Source: an uncultured Shewanella sp. (GTDB lineage Bacteria > Pseudomonadota > Gammaproteobacteria > Enterobacterales > Shewanellaceae). Taken from it: 64,000 nucleotides of DNA. The position numbers and the translations under genes are program-made. This document shows positions 33,207-42,667 of this stretch, one piece after another. Below the pieces are notes generated by a model, which worked only from the letters and a program-made list of their open reading frames with translations, did not search any database and was not told where the DNA came from. Numbering within the stretch: the stretch's first letter is position 1; every line of letters begins with the position of its first letter. Location of the stretch: assembly GCF_947501665.1 (NCBI RefSeq), contig NZ_CANMWS010000002.1:186001-250000 (forward strand), read 5' to 3'.

Positions 33207-35996
33207 ATGAACAATGCCAATAACATGGCCAAATACAGCCTGCGCTCTTGGGTTCTGGTACTGGCATTAGCGCCGACTATTTTAGTCGGTATACTATTAG
33301 GAAGCTATTTTACCATAAATCGGTTCTATGAGCTTGAAGAAACGCTCACAGAACAAGCGAGCAATATTATTGAGCCTTTAGCGATTGCCGCAGAAGCGGG
33401 ATTAGAAAATAACGATTTTGAAACAACCAAACGCCTCATTACTTCAGCGCAACTTAATAAACCCTCATTGGTTCAGTTCATTGCCATTTTCGATAATGAT
33501 AATCGCGTCATAGTTACCTCTCATCATTACAAAAATCATGAGTTTATGCGATTTGAACAGGCTGCAGACCGTTTAAAGGAAACGGAAATAGAACATTTAG
33601 GTGACAGTTTAATTTTACGTAGTCCCATTTTCTCCACCAAAAATCATTTAATCCAATCCTATAATAACCCATCAATGCAACCACAATATAAAGAAAAAAA
33701 ATTAGGTTACATTGCCATTTTGATTAATAAAGAAAATGCACTCTTAGAGCAGCACCGTGCTGCGGTGGCCGCATTTATTATTGTCCTTATAGGTGTCCAA
33801 CTCAATTTATTGTTTACCTTTAGATTGGTGAAAAATGTCACTCAACCCATTACCGAAATGGTCAGGGTTGTCGCAAAAATTCGAGAAGGAAAACTCGACA
33901 CCCGCTTAACGGGTAATTTAATCGGTGAACTCGACTTACTCAAACGTGGTATTAATGCCATGGCGGGGTCCTTATCCGAATATCATGAAGAAATGCAACA
34001 AAATATCGATCAAGCCACGCTGGACTTACGAGAAACTTTGGAGCAAATCGAAATTCAAAATGTGGAACTCGATTTAGCCAAAAAACGAGCCCAAGAAGCC
34101 AGTCGCATTAAATCCGAATTCTTAGCTAATATGTCTCATGAGCTGCGCACTCCATTAAATGGCGTTATCGGCTTTGCCAAGCAACTGCTAAAAACACCAT
34201 TGCATTCTAGCCAACAAGATTACATCACAACCATTGAACGTAGCGCCACAAATTTATTAGGGATCATTAATGATATTCTGGACTTCTCTAAATTAGAAGC
34301 GGGCAAAATGACATTAGAAAACATGCCTTTTTCCTTTCGAGAGACAATCGATGAAACAATTATCTTATTAGCGAATAGCGCTTATGAAAAAAATCTCGAG
34401 CTCGTCATTGATATCGATCCGAATATTCCTGAAGATGTCTCGGGCGATGCAATGCGATTTGGACAAATCATTACTAACTTAATCGGTAATGCCATTAAAT
34501 TTACTGATAAAGGGAGCATTCTTCTCAAAATTCAGCTTACGACTCTTATCGATAATCAAATATGTTTAAAATGTGAGGTCAGCGATACGGGAATAGGTAT
34601 CGCTCCTGACCAACAAGCTGAGCTTTTTCAGGCCTTTGGCCAAGCTGATTCATCCATTTCCCGTCGCTTTGGTGGCACAGGATTAGGCTTAGTGATCACA
34701 AAACGCCTAGTCAACCGAATGGGAGGAGAGATAGGCTGTGAATCCTCCGTTCATTCAGGCTCTACTTTTTGGTTTACCTTTAATCTGCAACAAAGCCAAT
34801 ACCCAATAAATATTCCCTATAATATTAAGGCATTAAAAAATAAAAGCTTGCTCTTATTTGAACCAAGAGCTTTATCTCATTCAGCCACAGACAGGCTATT
34901 ACAACTTTGGGGATTACAGGTTAGGCTTGTCCGCACACAAGAAGAACTCGAAAGCTTACTCATACACACCGATAGACATTTTGATTTTGCACTCATGAGT
35001 AGTATCGGATTATTAGCGCCCGAGCTTTCAGCCAAACAATTTAAACAAGTAAACAATAAGTGTGACTATGTATTAGTCATCGCTCACGGGTTGGATCAGC
35101 AAGAAAGCCTAACACAACTCTATCCTTCAATGGATAAACTCCTTCCTGGCCCATTAAGTGAAAGAAGTTTAGCAAAAAATTTACTCCACCCCAATAGCCA
35201 TTCACAGGAGTACTTACCCGCTCAGCCTCACATAACACCGACCATCACCCAAGAAAAACTCAGTGTATTTGCAGTAGATGATAATCCAGCTAATTTAAAA
35301 TTAATCGATACTTTATTAAAAGAACTTGTGACTAATGTCACTGTTACCGACAGCGGTGAAAAAGCAGTCATGCTAGCAAAACAAAGACGTTTCGATCTTA
35401 TTTTCATGGATATTCAAATGCCAGGTACCGATGGACTTAGTGCAACAAAACAAATACGTCATGAATCATTAAATCGTAATACCCCCATCATTGCCGTTAC
35501 CGCTCATGCCATTGCAGAAGAGAGAGAACACATTAATGCTTGCGGTATGAATGACTATTTACCTAAACCTATCGATGAATCCGCGCTTAAAGATATCATC
35601 CAAAAGTGGAAAACACGTCCAACGTTTACCCATTTTGATCCTAATACCCTAAATTGGGAGCTCTGTTTATCTCAAGCCAATAATAAACCCGACTTAGCAA
35701 TCGATATGTTAAAAATGCTAATCGACTCATTACCAGGCACCCAAGATAACATTCAACAAGCACTTGATACTTCAAATAGTTCAACGATGCTAACCCATGT
35801 TCATAAATTGCATGGTGCCAGTTGTTACTGCGGTGTTCCCAGAACACAAAAGCTGTGCCACGAAATAGAATCTGCTTTGAAAAAAGAAGTAGCGCTTGAT
35901 GACATCGAACCAGAAATCCTTGAGTTACTTGACGAGCTAACTAAGGTAGAATCAGCAGTCGCTCAACTTATCTCACAGCTATCTTCGGACCGATAA
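33207..35996 (+). CDS. barA: Hybrid sensor histidine kinase BarA
   Basis: BarA phosphorylates UvrY, which drives the small RNAs that titrate CsrA. The 929-residue protein has two membrane helices (about residues 12-31 and 192-212) around a periplasmic domain, HAMP, HisKA with the phospho-acceptor His311 in NMSHELRTPLNG, HATPase, a degenerate receiver, a second receiver with Asp735 in FMDIQMPGTDGLSA, and an Hpt domain with His866 in HKLHGASCYCGVP. This is the full tripartite phosphorelay. Two starts seven codons apart are possible (33207 and 33225). It is divergent from rlmD. Confidence 0.95.
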   Translation: MNNANNMAKYSLRSWVLVLALAPTILVGILLGSYFTINRFYELEETLTEQASNIIEPLAIAAEAGLENNDFETTKRLITSAQLNKPSLVQFIAIFDNDNRVIVTSHHYKNHEFMRFEQAADRLKETEIEHLGDSLILRSPIFSTKNHLIQSYNNPSMQPQYKEKKLGYIAILINKENALLEQHRAAVAAFIIVLIGVQLNLLFTFRLVKNVTQPITEMVRVVAKIREGKLDTRLTGNLIGELDLLKRGINAMAGSLSEYHEEMQQNIDQATLDLRETLEQIEIQNVELDLAKKRAQEASRIKSEFLANMSHELRTPLNGVIGFAKQLLKTPLHSSQQDYITTIERSATNLLGIINDILDFSKLEAGKMTLENMPFSFRETIDETIILLANSAYEKNLELVIDIDPNIPEDVSGDAMRFGQIITNLIGNAIKFTDKGSILLKIQLTTLIDNQICLKCEVSDTGIGIAPDQQAELFQAFGQADSSISRRFGGTGLGLVITKRLVNRMGGEIGCESSVHSGSTFWFTFNLQQSQYPINIPYNIKALKNKSLLLFEPRALSHSATDRLLQLWGLQVRLVRTQEELESLLIHTDRHFDFALMSSIGLLAPELSAKQFKQVNNKCDYVLVIAHGLDQQESLTQLYPSMDKLLPGPLSERSLAKNLLHPNSHSQEYLPAQPHITPTITQEKLSVFAVDDNPANLKLIDTLLKELVTNVTVTDSGEKAVMLAKQRRFDLIFMDIQMPGTDGLSATKQIRHESLNRNTPIIAVTAHAIAEEREHINACGMNDYLPKPIDESALKDIIQKWKTRPTFTHFDPNTLNWELCLSQANNKPDLAIDMLKMLIDSLPGTQDNIQQALDTSNSSTMLTHVHKLHGASCYCGVPRTQKLCHEIESALKKEVALDDIEPEILELLDELTKVESAVAQLISQLSSDR

Positions 35997-35997
35997 A

Positions 35998-36600
35998 ATG
36001 ACAAAAAAAATGGGATTTTTCAAACGCCTCAAAGCGTTAGAACTACCACAAAAAAAATTATTTGCCATTGCGCTTTGCCAGCGCATGCTGCCTAACTACC
36101 AATTATTCTCAGATGTCGCTGAGTTTGGTGATCCCCAAGTACTCGATACCTCACTCAATCTTCTTTGGCAGTCCATGTATGACGCTAAATTGAAACTCAA
36201 TATTGATCTTCATTTAGAACGACTTGAACTGAATACTCCTGAACCTGAAGATTTTGATATGTATGGCGTTTACCCAGCAATGGATGCCGCTGTAGCATTA
36301 ACATCTTTACTGAGTGCCATGCAAAGTAAAGTCGAAGATGATATCGTCAATGTCAGTAAACTGTCTTCTAGTACTGTCGCGAACTATATTGAAGCAACCT
36401 GTGACATTGAATTTGATAAAGCATCAGCATTAGACGATTACATCTTTGAACATGAAGTCATGCAAGAAGAAAAAGATATGCAAAATACATTATTAGATAT
36501 TATTGAAGCACAAGTAAAAATCACACCCAACTTCATCAAAGATTTACGCCGTGATATTGTCGCAGTAGGGATCTCTAATATCGGCATTAGCGCGCCATAA
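35998..36600 (+). CDS. YjaG-like DUF416 protein
   Basis: The 200-residue protein matches the YjaG/DUF416 family of gammaproteobacteria: LCQRMLPNYQLF, the FDMYGVYPAMDAAVAL block and a C-terminal RRDIVAVGISNIGI. It is probably soluble and helical; no function is established to my knowledge. It starts 1 bp after the barA stop, so the two genes are likely co-transcribed. An ATG four codons later (36010) is an alternative start. Confidence 0.88.
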   Translation: MTKKMGFFKRLKALELPQKKLFAIALCQRMLPNYQLFSDVAEFGDPQVLDTSLNLLWQSMYDAKLKLNIDLHLERLELNTPEPEDFDMYGVYPAMDAAVALTSLLSAMQSKVEDDIVNVSKLSSSTVANYIEATCDIEFDKASALDDYIFEHEVMQEEKDMQNTLLDIIEAQVKITPNFIKDLRRDIVAVGISNIGISAP

Positions 36601-36728
36601 CAAGAATAATCTCTTCGCCAAGAGTGTACTCAGTGATAGCCCCTTCAAGGCTATCACAAATCTTAGCTGCCTTATTATGATAAAAAGCTCGCCTAATACT
36701 AAATTTATTTTAAAAGGAGGAGGCCACA

Positions 36729-36779
36729 TTGAAAAAATCAAAACACTGCAATAGGTTAACGTTATGCCGCTTATTTTAA
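36729..36779 (+). CDS. Possible 16-residue leader ORF before AEC transporter
   Basis: A very strong ribosome-binding site (AAAGGAGGAGG, 36713-36723) precedes a TTG by 5-8 nt. It opens a 16-codon frame, KKSKHCNRLTLCRLF after the start, that ends in TAA at 36779 and overlaps the start codon of the AEC gene (36764) in a different frame. The AEC gene itself has only a weak site, so the leader may serve translational coupling. There is no biased run of codons that would suggest amino-acid attenuation. It is called on the Shine-Dalgarno position only. Confidence 0.35.
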   Translation: MKKSKHCNRLTLCRLF

Positions 36780-37720
36780 CCCCACTCATGGCCATTGTCT
36801 TCATCATGTTACTGGGGGCCATCATTCAAAAAATTAAAGTTCTGCCTAATAATGCCGATCAAAGTCTTAATTTATATGTCTATTATGTCGCTCTTCCTGC
36901 AATTATTATCGCCGCGCTATCAAACACTCCCATAGATGAAATTCTACAATGGGGCTTTATTATCAGCCTCACCTTGGCAATGTTACTTTCTTACGGTTTA
37001 TGCATTATTGTCTCGTTAATTTTCAATCCTAAAAACCACTCCCTAGCCGCTATCAGAGCACTCAACGCCACCTTTGGTAATACCGCTTTCATTGGTATTC
37101 CAATAATGATGTTGCTATTCCCTCAACAGCATAACGCGCTCACCGCAGCCGCTGTTGCCAGTTTAATTTCTATCTTAATGTTTGCTATCACCTTAGTAAC
37201 AATTGAGCTTCAGCTTAATAAACAACACGGTTCAGGCTTGACCATCATTATGCGCGCTTTAGGCACTAACCCTATTGTTATTGCTGGTATTATAGGTATC
37301 ACTTTATCAAGCCTGTCTTTCACATTATTTGCACCTCTAAACTTAATGCTTAATCAAATTGGCGCAACCTCAAGCCCCTGTGCACTCTTTGCTATTGGAA
37401 TGGCCCTAGCCAAAGCTCCAAGACAAGTGGGCACAGCAAATACTGAAAAAATAAAGGTGACTGAATTATGTGCAATCAACTTCGTCAAACTACTCCTTCA
37501 GCCCGTATTGGCTTACTGTTTACTTTTCGCTTTAAACGTGGAACATCAGCTGCTTATTATGGGGGTGATTTTATCGGCTTTACCTACAGCAGCAAGTGTT
37601 TACTTACTGGCACAGCGCTATCAAATACGCACATTAAGCAGCGCCTTAATAGTACTGCTCGGAACGCTGCTCAGCTTCTTAAGTTTGCCCTTAATTGAAA
37701 CACTGTTAACCAAGGGCTAA
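36764..37720 (+). CDS. AEC family transporter
   Basis: The 318-residue, highly hydrophobic protein has about ten membrane helices and belongs to the auxin-efflux-carrier (AEC, Mem_trans) family: LYVYYVALPAIIIAAL near the N-terminus, ATFGNTAFIGIPIM with the conserved Asn-Thr crossover, and SALPTAASVYLLAQRY near the end. Bacterial members export or take up small organic acids such as malate or malonate; the substrate here is unknown. The gene lies between the barA operon and recN. Confidence 0.88.
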   Translation: MPLILTPLMAIVFIMLLGAIIQKIKVLPNNADQSLNLYVYYVALPAIIIAALSNTPIDEILQWGFIISLTLAMLLSYGLCIIVSLIFNPKNHSLAAIRALNATFGNTAFIGIPIMMLLFPQQHNALTAAAVASLISILMFAITLVTIELQLNKQHGSGLTIIMRALGTNPIVIAGIIGITLSSLSFTLFAPLNLMLNQIGATSSPCALFAIGMALAKAPRQVGTANTEKIKVTELCAINFVKLLLQPVLAYCLLFALNVEHQLLIMGVILSALPTAASVYLLAQRYQIRTLSSALIVLLGTLLSFLSLPLIETLLTKG

Positions 37721-37825
37721 AATCCCTCCTATCTGACATACGCCTGCAAACACTTTTGGCGCCACATTAAGCAAATTTTTTTCAGTGGATGAAAAAAACG
37801 GCATTTGATATAGACAAACTATTTA

Positions 37826-37841
37826 CTGTATAAAAAAACAG
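37826..37841 (+). promoter_or_regulatory. LexA box 1 of recN
   Basis: CTGTATAAAAAAACAG matches CTGT-N8-ACAG and is the most distal of three tandem boxes before recN. Confidence 0.9.
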
Positions 37842-37847
37842 TCTATA

Positions 37848-37863
37848 CTGTATAAAAAAACAG
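37848..37863 (+). promoter_or_regulatory. LexA box 2 of recN
   Basis: This box repeats the sequence of box 1 exactly (CTGTATAAAAAAACAG), 22 bp further on, so the two faces differ by about two helical turns. A TATACT at 37844-37849 overlaps it and could be the -10 box. Confidence 0.9.
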
Positions 37864-37867
37864 TCCA

Positions 37868-37883
37868 CTGTCTATCAATACAG
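37868..37883 (+). promoter_or_regulatory. LexA box 3 of recN
   Basis: CTGTCTATCAATACAG matches CTGT-N8-ACAG, 20 bp after box 2 and 23 bp before the recN start codon. Confidence 0.9.
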
Positions 37884-37906
37884 TATTTAGAGAAAGGGAC
37901 ATCGTT

Positions 37907-39565
37907 ATGCTTTGCCAACTGAGTATCAATAATTTTGCTATTGTGCGTTTCCTCGAGTTAGATTTCAAAGCGGGAATGACCAGCATTACTGGAGAAACGG
38001 GTGCAGGAAAGTCAATTGCGATTGATGCATTGGGTCTTTGCTTAGGTAATCGCTCTGATGCCAATGCTGTGCGCAGTGGCGCCAATAAAACCGAAGTAAG
38101 TGCTCGATTTACCCTCATTGACGTACCACTTGCTAAACGTTGGTTAGAAGATAACGATCTTGAACTCGACAATGAATGCATTCTCAGACGCACTATTGGT
38201 AATGACGGTCGCTCTCGCGCCTATATTAATGGTAATCCAGTTCCCTTAGCTCAATTAAAATCGCTTGGACAATTACTGGTTGGGATCCATGGCCAACACG
38301 CTCACCACGCCATGCTTAAAAGTGAACACCAACTGACCCTATTAGATAATTATGCCAATCATAAGTTGTTACTTGAAAGTGTGAATCAAAGCTATCAACG
38401 TTGTAAAACAGTGGAAAAAGAGCTCAAGCAATTAGAGAAAACTCAACAACAAAGACTCGCTAGAAAACAACTGCTGCAATACCAAGTTGAGGAACTTAAT
38501 GAATTCGCAATAGAAGAAAATGAATTTGAGCAAGTTGAAGCAGAACATAAAAAATTAGCTAATGGCACAGAATTAATTCAAGCCTGCCAAAATCAATTAT
38601 TTTTATTACAAGATAACGATCAAGCCAGCATTGAATCTTTATTAAATAATGCCATTACTCAAGCTCAAACGCTTGAAGGTTTCGATCCCAAACTTGAAAA
38701 TATTTCCAATATGCTCAATGATGCATTTATTCAAGTTCAAGAAAGCAGCAATGAATTAACACACTACCTCAATGGATTAGAGCTTGATCCAGAACATTTT
38801 GCGCATCTAGAACAACGCTTGTCTAAGATAATGCAGCTTTCAAGAAAACACCAAGTGCAACCTAATGAGCTCTATGTGCGTCATCAGGCTTTGTTAAATG
38901 AACTGAATGATCTTGACTCAGATGAAGATAAACTTGAAGACATTCAGATGCAACTTCTTCAATCAAAGACCTATTATTTAGAGCATGCCAATAAGCTTCA
39001 CCAAAGCAGGTGTCGTTATGCCAAAGAGCTCGATAAAAAAGTGACTCGCTCAATACATGAATTAAATATGCCTAAAGGCAAATTTACCATCGATATACAA
39101 TTTAATGAAGACAATATGTCTCCCCTTGGTTGCGATAGTATTGAGTTTCTTGTTTCCACCAATCCAGGGCTGTCACTTCAACCCTTGGCCAAAGTCGCTT
39201 CAGGTGGTGAACTCTCACGTATTGGTCTCGGGATCCAAGTGATCACAGCAAAAAAAGTGGCTACACCCACCTTAATTTTTGATGAAGTCGATGTGGGAAT
39301 TTCAGGTCCTACTGCGGCTGTTGTCGGTCGTATGCTTCGTACTTTAGGAGACTCTACCCAAGTATTTTGTGTGACACATTTACCTCAAGTCGCTGGAAAT
39401 GGACATCAACATATGTTTGTCAATAAGCATACAAAAGCAGGGAATACTGAAACCAGTATGGTGCCGTTAAATAAACCTAAACGCATTGAAGAGTTAGCAC
39501 GTTTACTGGGTGGGGATATGATCACTAATAATACCTTAGCCAATGCTAAAGAGTTACTTCAATAA
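37907..39565 (+). CDS. recN: DNA repair protein RecN
   Basis: RecN is an SMC-like ATPase recruited to double-strand breaks under SOS control. The 552-residue protein has Walker A in GETGAGKSIAIDALGLCLG, a long coiled coil (about residues 155-360), the signature KVASGGELSRIGLGIQ and Walker B LIFDEVDVGISG. AGAAAGGGA lies before the ATG. Three LexA operators immediately upstream predict tight repression and strong induction. Confidence 0.97.
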   Translation: MLCQLSINNFAIVRFLELDFKAGMTSITGETGAGKSIAIDALGLCLGNRSDANAVRSGANKTEVSARFTLIDVPLAKRWLEDNDLELDNECILRRTIGNDGRSRAYINGNPVPLAQLKSLGQLLVGIHGQHAHHAMLKSEHQLTLLDNYANHKLLLESVNQSYQRCKTVEKELKQLEKTQQQRLARKQLLQYQVEELNEFAIEENEFEQVEAEHKKLANGTELIQACQNQLFLLQDNDQASIESLLNNAITQAQTLEGFDPKLENISNMLNDAFIQVQESSNELTHYLNGLELDPEHFAHLEQRLSKIMQLSRKHQVQPNELYVRHQALLNELNDLDSDEDKLEDIQMQLLQSKTYYLEHANKLHQSRCRYAKELDKKVTRSIHELNMPKGKFTIDIQFNEDNMSPLGCDSIEFLVSTNPGLSLQPLAKVASGGELSRIGLGIQVITAKKVATPTLIFDEVDVGISGPTAAVVGRMLRTLGDSTQVFCVTHLPQVAGNGHQHMFVNKHTKAGNTETSMVPLNKPKRIEELARLLGGDMITNNTLANAKELLQ

Positions 39566-40007
39566 ATATGGCTATGTTCCTCGTGCAACTCACTCATGCA
39601 CGAGGATACTGAGATAGCAGCCAATCAGCTGCTCTAAAATAAACAAGAAAACACCATAATAAAAACAAAAAATAAACAAAATAGACATATAAAAACCAGA
39701 CAAAAAAGTCAATTTGCTGTCAATATCATTATATCCCTTGTTTCCTTTCCCCCGATATTCTCCATCGCCTTATCAAAAAAATCATTTTATTCATCCAAAA
39801 TATATTAGTAAGCAACTGATATAAATATTATTAATAAAAACCTCCATCATAGAAAATTGCCGACGTATTGATGACTATCTCTATTTAATCTGCGCACTAA
39901 TCGATTTTTCACATTTAAATAATCGATAAAAGTCGCTGCAATTAATTGGTTATTTCGATAATACTTGTCTGCATAACTAGTACAGATGATTTACTTGGAG
40001 AATAACG
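39566..40007. other. recN-katB intergenic region
   Basis: This 442-bp AT-rich region has an inverted repeat just after recN (CCTCGTGCA at 39579 against TGCACGAGG at 39597), a weak terminator without U-run. The katB promoter must lie near its right end. I looked for an OxyR site and found no clear match. Confidence 0.4.
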
Positions 40008-41513
40008 ATGAAATTAACCAAAAGTATTACTTGTCTTTGTATAGGACTCACATTTAGTGTGCAAGCTGATGTTATCACACGTGACAATGGCGCCCCCATC
40101 GGTGATAACCAAAACTCCACAACCGCAGGCAGTAATGGCCCAGTGCTTCTACAAGATGTCAATCTTATACAAAAGCTTCAACGTTTTGCTCGTGAACGCA
40201 TTCCTGAAAGAGTTGTCCATGCTCGCGGTACTGGCGCTTATGGTGAATTCGTCTCAGATGGCAATTTTAGCCAATTAACCCGCTCCGCTCCCTTTGCTGA
40301 AAAAGGTAAAATTACACCTGTCTTTGTTCGTTTTTCAACTGTCATTCATTCCAAAGGATCACCTGAAACATTAAGAGATCCTAGAGGCTTTGCGACAAAA
40401 TTTTACACTGACGAAGGTAATTGGGATTTAGTCGGTAATAACCTACCGGTTTTCTTTATTCGTGACGCCATCAAATTCCCAGATATGGTTCACTCATTAA
40501 AGCCTTCCCCAGTAACTAATTTACAAGATCCTAATCGTTTTTTTGATTTTTTTAGTTATGAACCCGGTGCCACTCATATGCTCACTTGGGTTTATACAAA
40601 CTTAGGCACCCCCGCAAGCTACAGAAAAATGGATGGTTGGGGAGTTCATGCCTACAAATGGATAAATAAAGACAATCAAGTCAATTATGTTAAATTTCAT
40701 TGGAAAAGTCAGCAAGGGGTTAAAGGTTTAAATAGTGAGGAAGTCACGAAAATACAAGGGAAAAATTTTAACCATCTGACAGATGATCTTTATACTGAAA
40801 TTAATAAAGGCAATAACCCTAAATGGGATCTATACGTCAAGATATTGAAACCTGAAGACTTAAATAATTTTGACTATAACCCATTAGATGCGACCAAAAT
40901 GTGGCTTAATATTCCTGAAATGAAAGTGGGTACTATGACCCTTAACCGAGTACCAGATAACTTTTTTCAAGAAACAGAACAAGCCGCATTTGCACCATCA
41001 AATTTAATACCTGGTATTGAGCCTTCAGAAGATCGCTTATTGCAAGGCCGTATTTTTTCTTATGCCGATACTCAGTTATACCGCTTAGGGGCTAATTTGT
41101 CACAAATTCCAGTGAATCAAACACTAGTGCCAGTCAAAAATTATAATCAAGATGGACAAAGTAATAACGGTTACACGCAATCCAATATCAATTATCAACC
41201 TAGCCGCCAAGTTGCTCTAAGCGATGATGCAACCTATAAAAGTGTTAACACACCAGTGAGTGGCAATATTGAACAGTTAGCAATAAAAAAACAAGATAAC
41301 TTCTCTCAAGCCGGTATCTTGTATAGAAGCTTATCAAAACAAGACAAAGCAGATTTAATTTCGAATTTAGCAGGTGATCTGGGTCAAGTAAGCAACCCAA
41401 CAATAAAATACACCATGCTAAGTTATTTCTACAAAGCTGATAGTGACTTTGGCAGTCGCCTAACTCAAGCTGTCAATGAAGACATTTCAAAAGTCAAAGC
41501 AATGAGCAAGTAA
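40008..41513 (+). CDS. katB: Periplasmic KatB-type catalase
   Basis: This monofunctional haem catalase removes hydrogen peroxide. The 501-residue protein has an N-terminal signal peptide (MKLTKSITCLCIGLTFSVQA, cleavage about after Ala20), so it is exported. Catalytic His71 stands in VVHARGTGAYGEF, the distal Asn in LVGNNLPVFFIRDAIKFPD and the haem-ligand Tyr352 in RIFSYADTQLYR. TTGGAG lies before the ATG. Signal-bearing catalases of this clade protect the cell from external peroxide. The symbol rests on similarity to KatB and on the ankyrin gene that follows. Confidence 0.92.
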   Translation: MKLTKSITCLCIGLTFSVQADVITRDNGAPIGDNQNSTTAGSNGPVLLQDVNLIQKLQRFARERIPERVVHARGTGAYGEFVSDGNFSQLTRSAPFAEKGKITPVFVRFSTVIHSKGSPETLRDPRGFATKFYTDEGNWDLVGNNLPVFFIRDAIKFPDMVHSLKPSPVTNLQDPNRFFDFFSYEPGATHMLTWVYTNLGTPASYRKMDGWGVHAYKWINKDNQVNYVKFHWKSQQGVKGLNSEEVTKIQGKNFNHLTDDLYTEINKGNNPKWDLYVKILKPEDLNNFDYNPLDATKMWLNIPEMKVGTMTLNRVPDNFFQETEQAAFAPSNLIPGIEPSEDRLLQGRIFSYADTQLYRLGANLSQIPVNQTLVPVKNYNQDGQSNNGYTQSNINYQPSRQVALSDDATYKSVNTPVSGNIEQLAIKKQDNFSQAGILYRSLSKQDKADLISNLAGDLGQVSNPTIKYTMLSYFYKADSDFGSRLTQAVNEDISKVKAMSK

Positions 41514-41521
41514 ATCCGGCC

Positions 41522-41565
41522 AATGAAAAGAGCTAATAAGTTTGATGGCTCTTTTCATTTTCTTT
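41522..41565 (+). terminator. Intrinsic terminator between katB and ankB
   Basis: A perfect 12-bp stem (AATGAAAAGAGC against GCTCTTTTCATT, 14-nt loop) is followed by TTCTTTTT. It starts 8 bp after the katB stop and would cut most transcripts before the ankyrin gene. Confidence 0.85.
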
Positions 41566-41592
41566 TTACTCAACACCATAAGGCCAACGACT

Positions 41593-42084
41593 ATGAGACG
41601 CTTTTTTTTTATACTTATCATCATTAATGTCATATTATTTGGCTTAAGCAACACCGTACAAGCTAAACCTACCAATAGTCCTGTAGATAATACAATCGAT
41701 AATAGTGCGGATATTAACGAGCTTATTAACTATTTTTTTGCCGCTGCAAGAACCGGTAATAATGAAGTTATTAATCGATTTTTAGAGGCAGGTTTTCCAA
41801 TTAACCAAGTCAATAATCAAAGCTATACACCCCTAATGGTTGCAGCATATAACGGCCAATACGATACAACACAATTATTACTACAACATGGCGCGAATGC
41901 ATGTCTACAAGATAAGCGAGGCAATACCGCCATTATGGGTGCACTTATTAAAGCCGAAGTGAAAATAGCACGTTTACTGTACACTCAACAATGTGACGAA
42001 AACTTAACGAATAAATCGGGTTTAACAGTGAATGAATTTGCACAATATTGGGGGCAATCTGAAACACTTAATATTACTCAATAA
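41593..42084 (+). CDS. ankB: Ankyrin-repeat protein, AnkB-like partner of catalase
   Basis: From ATG 41593 (MRRFFFILIIINVILFGLS) the product has 163 residues: a signal peptide ending near VQA, then about three ankyrin repeats (NNQSYTPLMVAAYNGQYDTTQLLLQHGAN is the clearest). In Pseudomonas the ankyrin protein AnkB beside katB is needed for full catalase activity, and the gene order here is the same. The longer ORF would start inside the katB terminator hairpin, so the later start is preferred. The symbol is assigned by that analogy and is tentative. Confidence 0.8.
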   Translation: MRRFFFILIIINVILFGLSNTVQAKPTNSPVDNTIDNSADINELINYFFAAARTGNNEVINRFLEAGFPINQVNNQSYTPLMVAAYNGQYDTTQLLLQHGANACLQDKRGNTAIMGALIKAEVKIARLLYTQQCDENLTNKSGLTVNEFAQYWGQSETLNITQ

Positions 42085-42128
42085 GCGTCATTTTATGAAT
42101 ATGAACATCATTGATTTTCAACAGCTAA

Positions 42129-42153
42129 CAATAGGGTTTAATAAACCCTATTG
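42129..42153. terminator. Palindromic terminator between ankB and pgpA
   Basis: CAATAGGGTTTA and TAAACCCTATTG form a perfect 12-bp stem with almost no loop between the convergent genes. U-runs are weak (TCGATTT on the right). Confidence 0.6.
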
Positions 42154-42172
42154 TCGATTTATACCTTGATAC

Positions 42173-42667
42173 TTATGAAAAATTAAACGCCAGTACTTGT
42201 AAGCAAAATAAAGCAAGGATCCCAGCCAGCACATCATCGATCATGATGCCAAAACCCCCATGGACGTGTTTATCTAACCAACGTATTGGCCAAGGCTTAA
42301 TAATGTCAAAAAAGCGAAATAATACAAAACCAATCCCGAGCCATAATAGACCCGCCGGCGCAGCAATCATGGTGATCAATAACCCAATAACCTCATCCCA
42401 TACAATCGCTCCGTGATCATGCACCTGCATATCTTTTGCCGCTTTACCGCAAATATAAATACCCAAAATGGCACCTACAGCCACACACAAGATATAAACA
42501 GGAAAGCTTAACTGCATCATCAATAAATAAAGAGGAATGGCCGCAATGGTACCAAAGGTTCCTGGCGCCTTCGCCGCTAACCCTGAACCAAATCCTAACG
42601 CCAAGAAATGAATAGGGTTGCGTAAGGATAAACGTAATAACGCTTTATCTTTAGAAAGTAAATTCAT
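42173..42667 (-). CDS. pgpA: Phosphatidylglycerophosphatase A
   Basis: PgpA dephosphorylates phosphatidylglycerophosphate to phosphatidylglycerol at the inner membrane. The 164 residues show GFGSGLAAKAPGTFGT near the N-terminus, the acidic VWDEVIGLLI motif and a C-terminal GGFGIMIDDVLAGI with metal-binding Asp residues. It starts next to the thiL stop without a gap; thiL-pgpA is the classic pair. Confidence 0.95.
   Translation of the reverse strand: MNLLSKDKALLRLSLRNPIHFLALGFGSGLAAKAPGTFGTIAAIPLYLLMMQLSFPVYILCVAVGAILGIYICGKAAKDMQVHDHGAIVWDEVIGLLITMIAAPAGLLWLGIGFVLFRFFDIIKPWPIRWLDKHVHGGFGIMIDDVLAGILALFCLQVLAFNFS

Noticed and set aside
37843..38193. 116-codon minus-strand ORF over the recN start
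   Set aside because: It runs antisense through recN and its LexA operators; it is a shadow.
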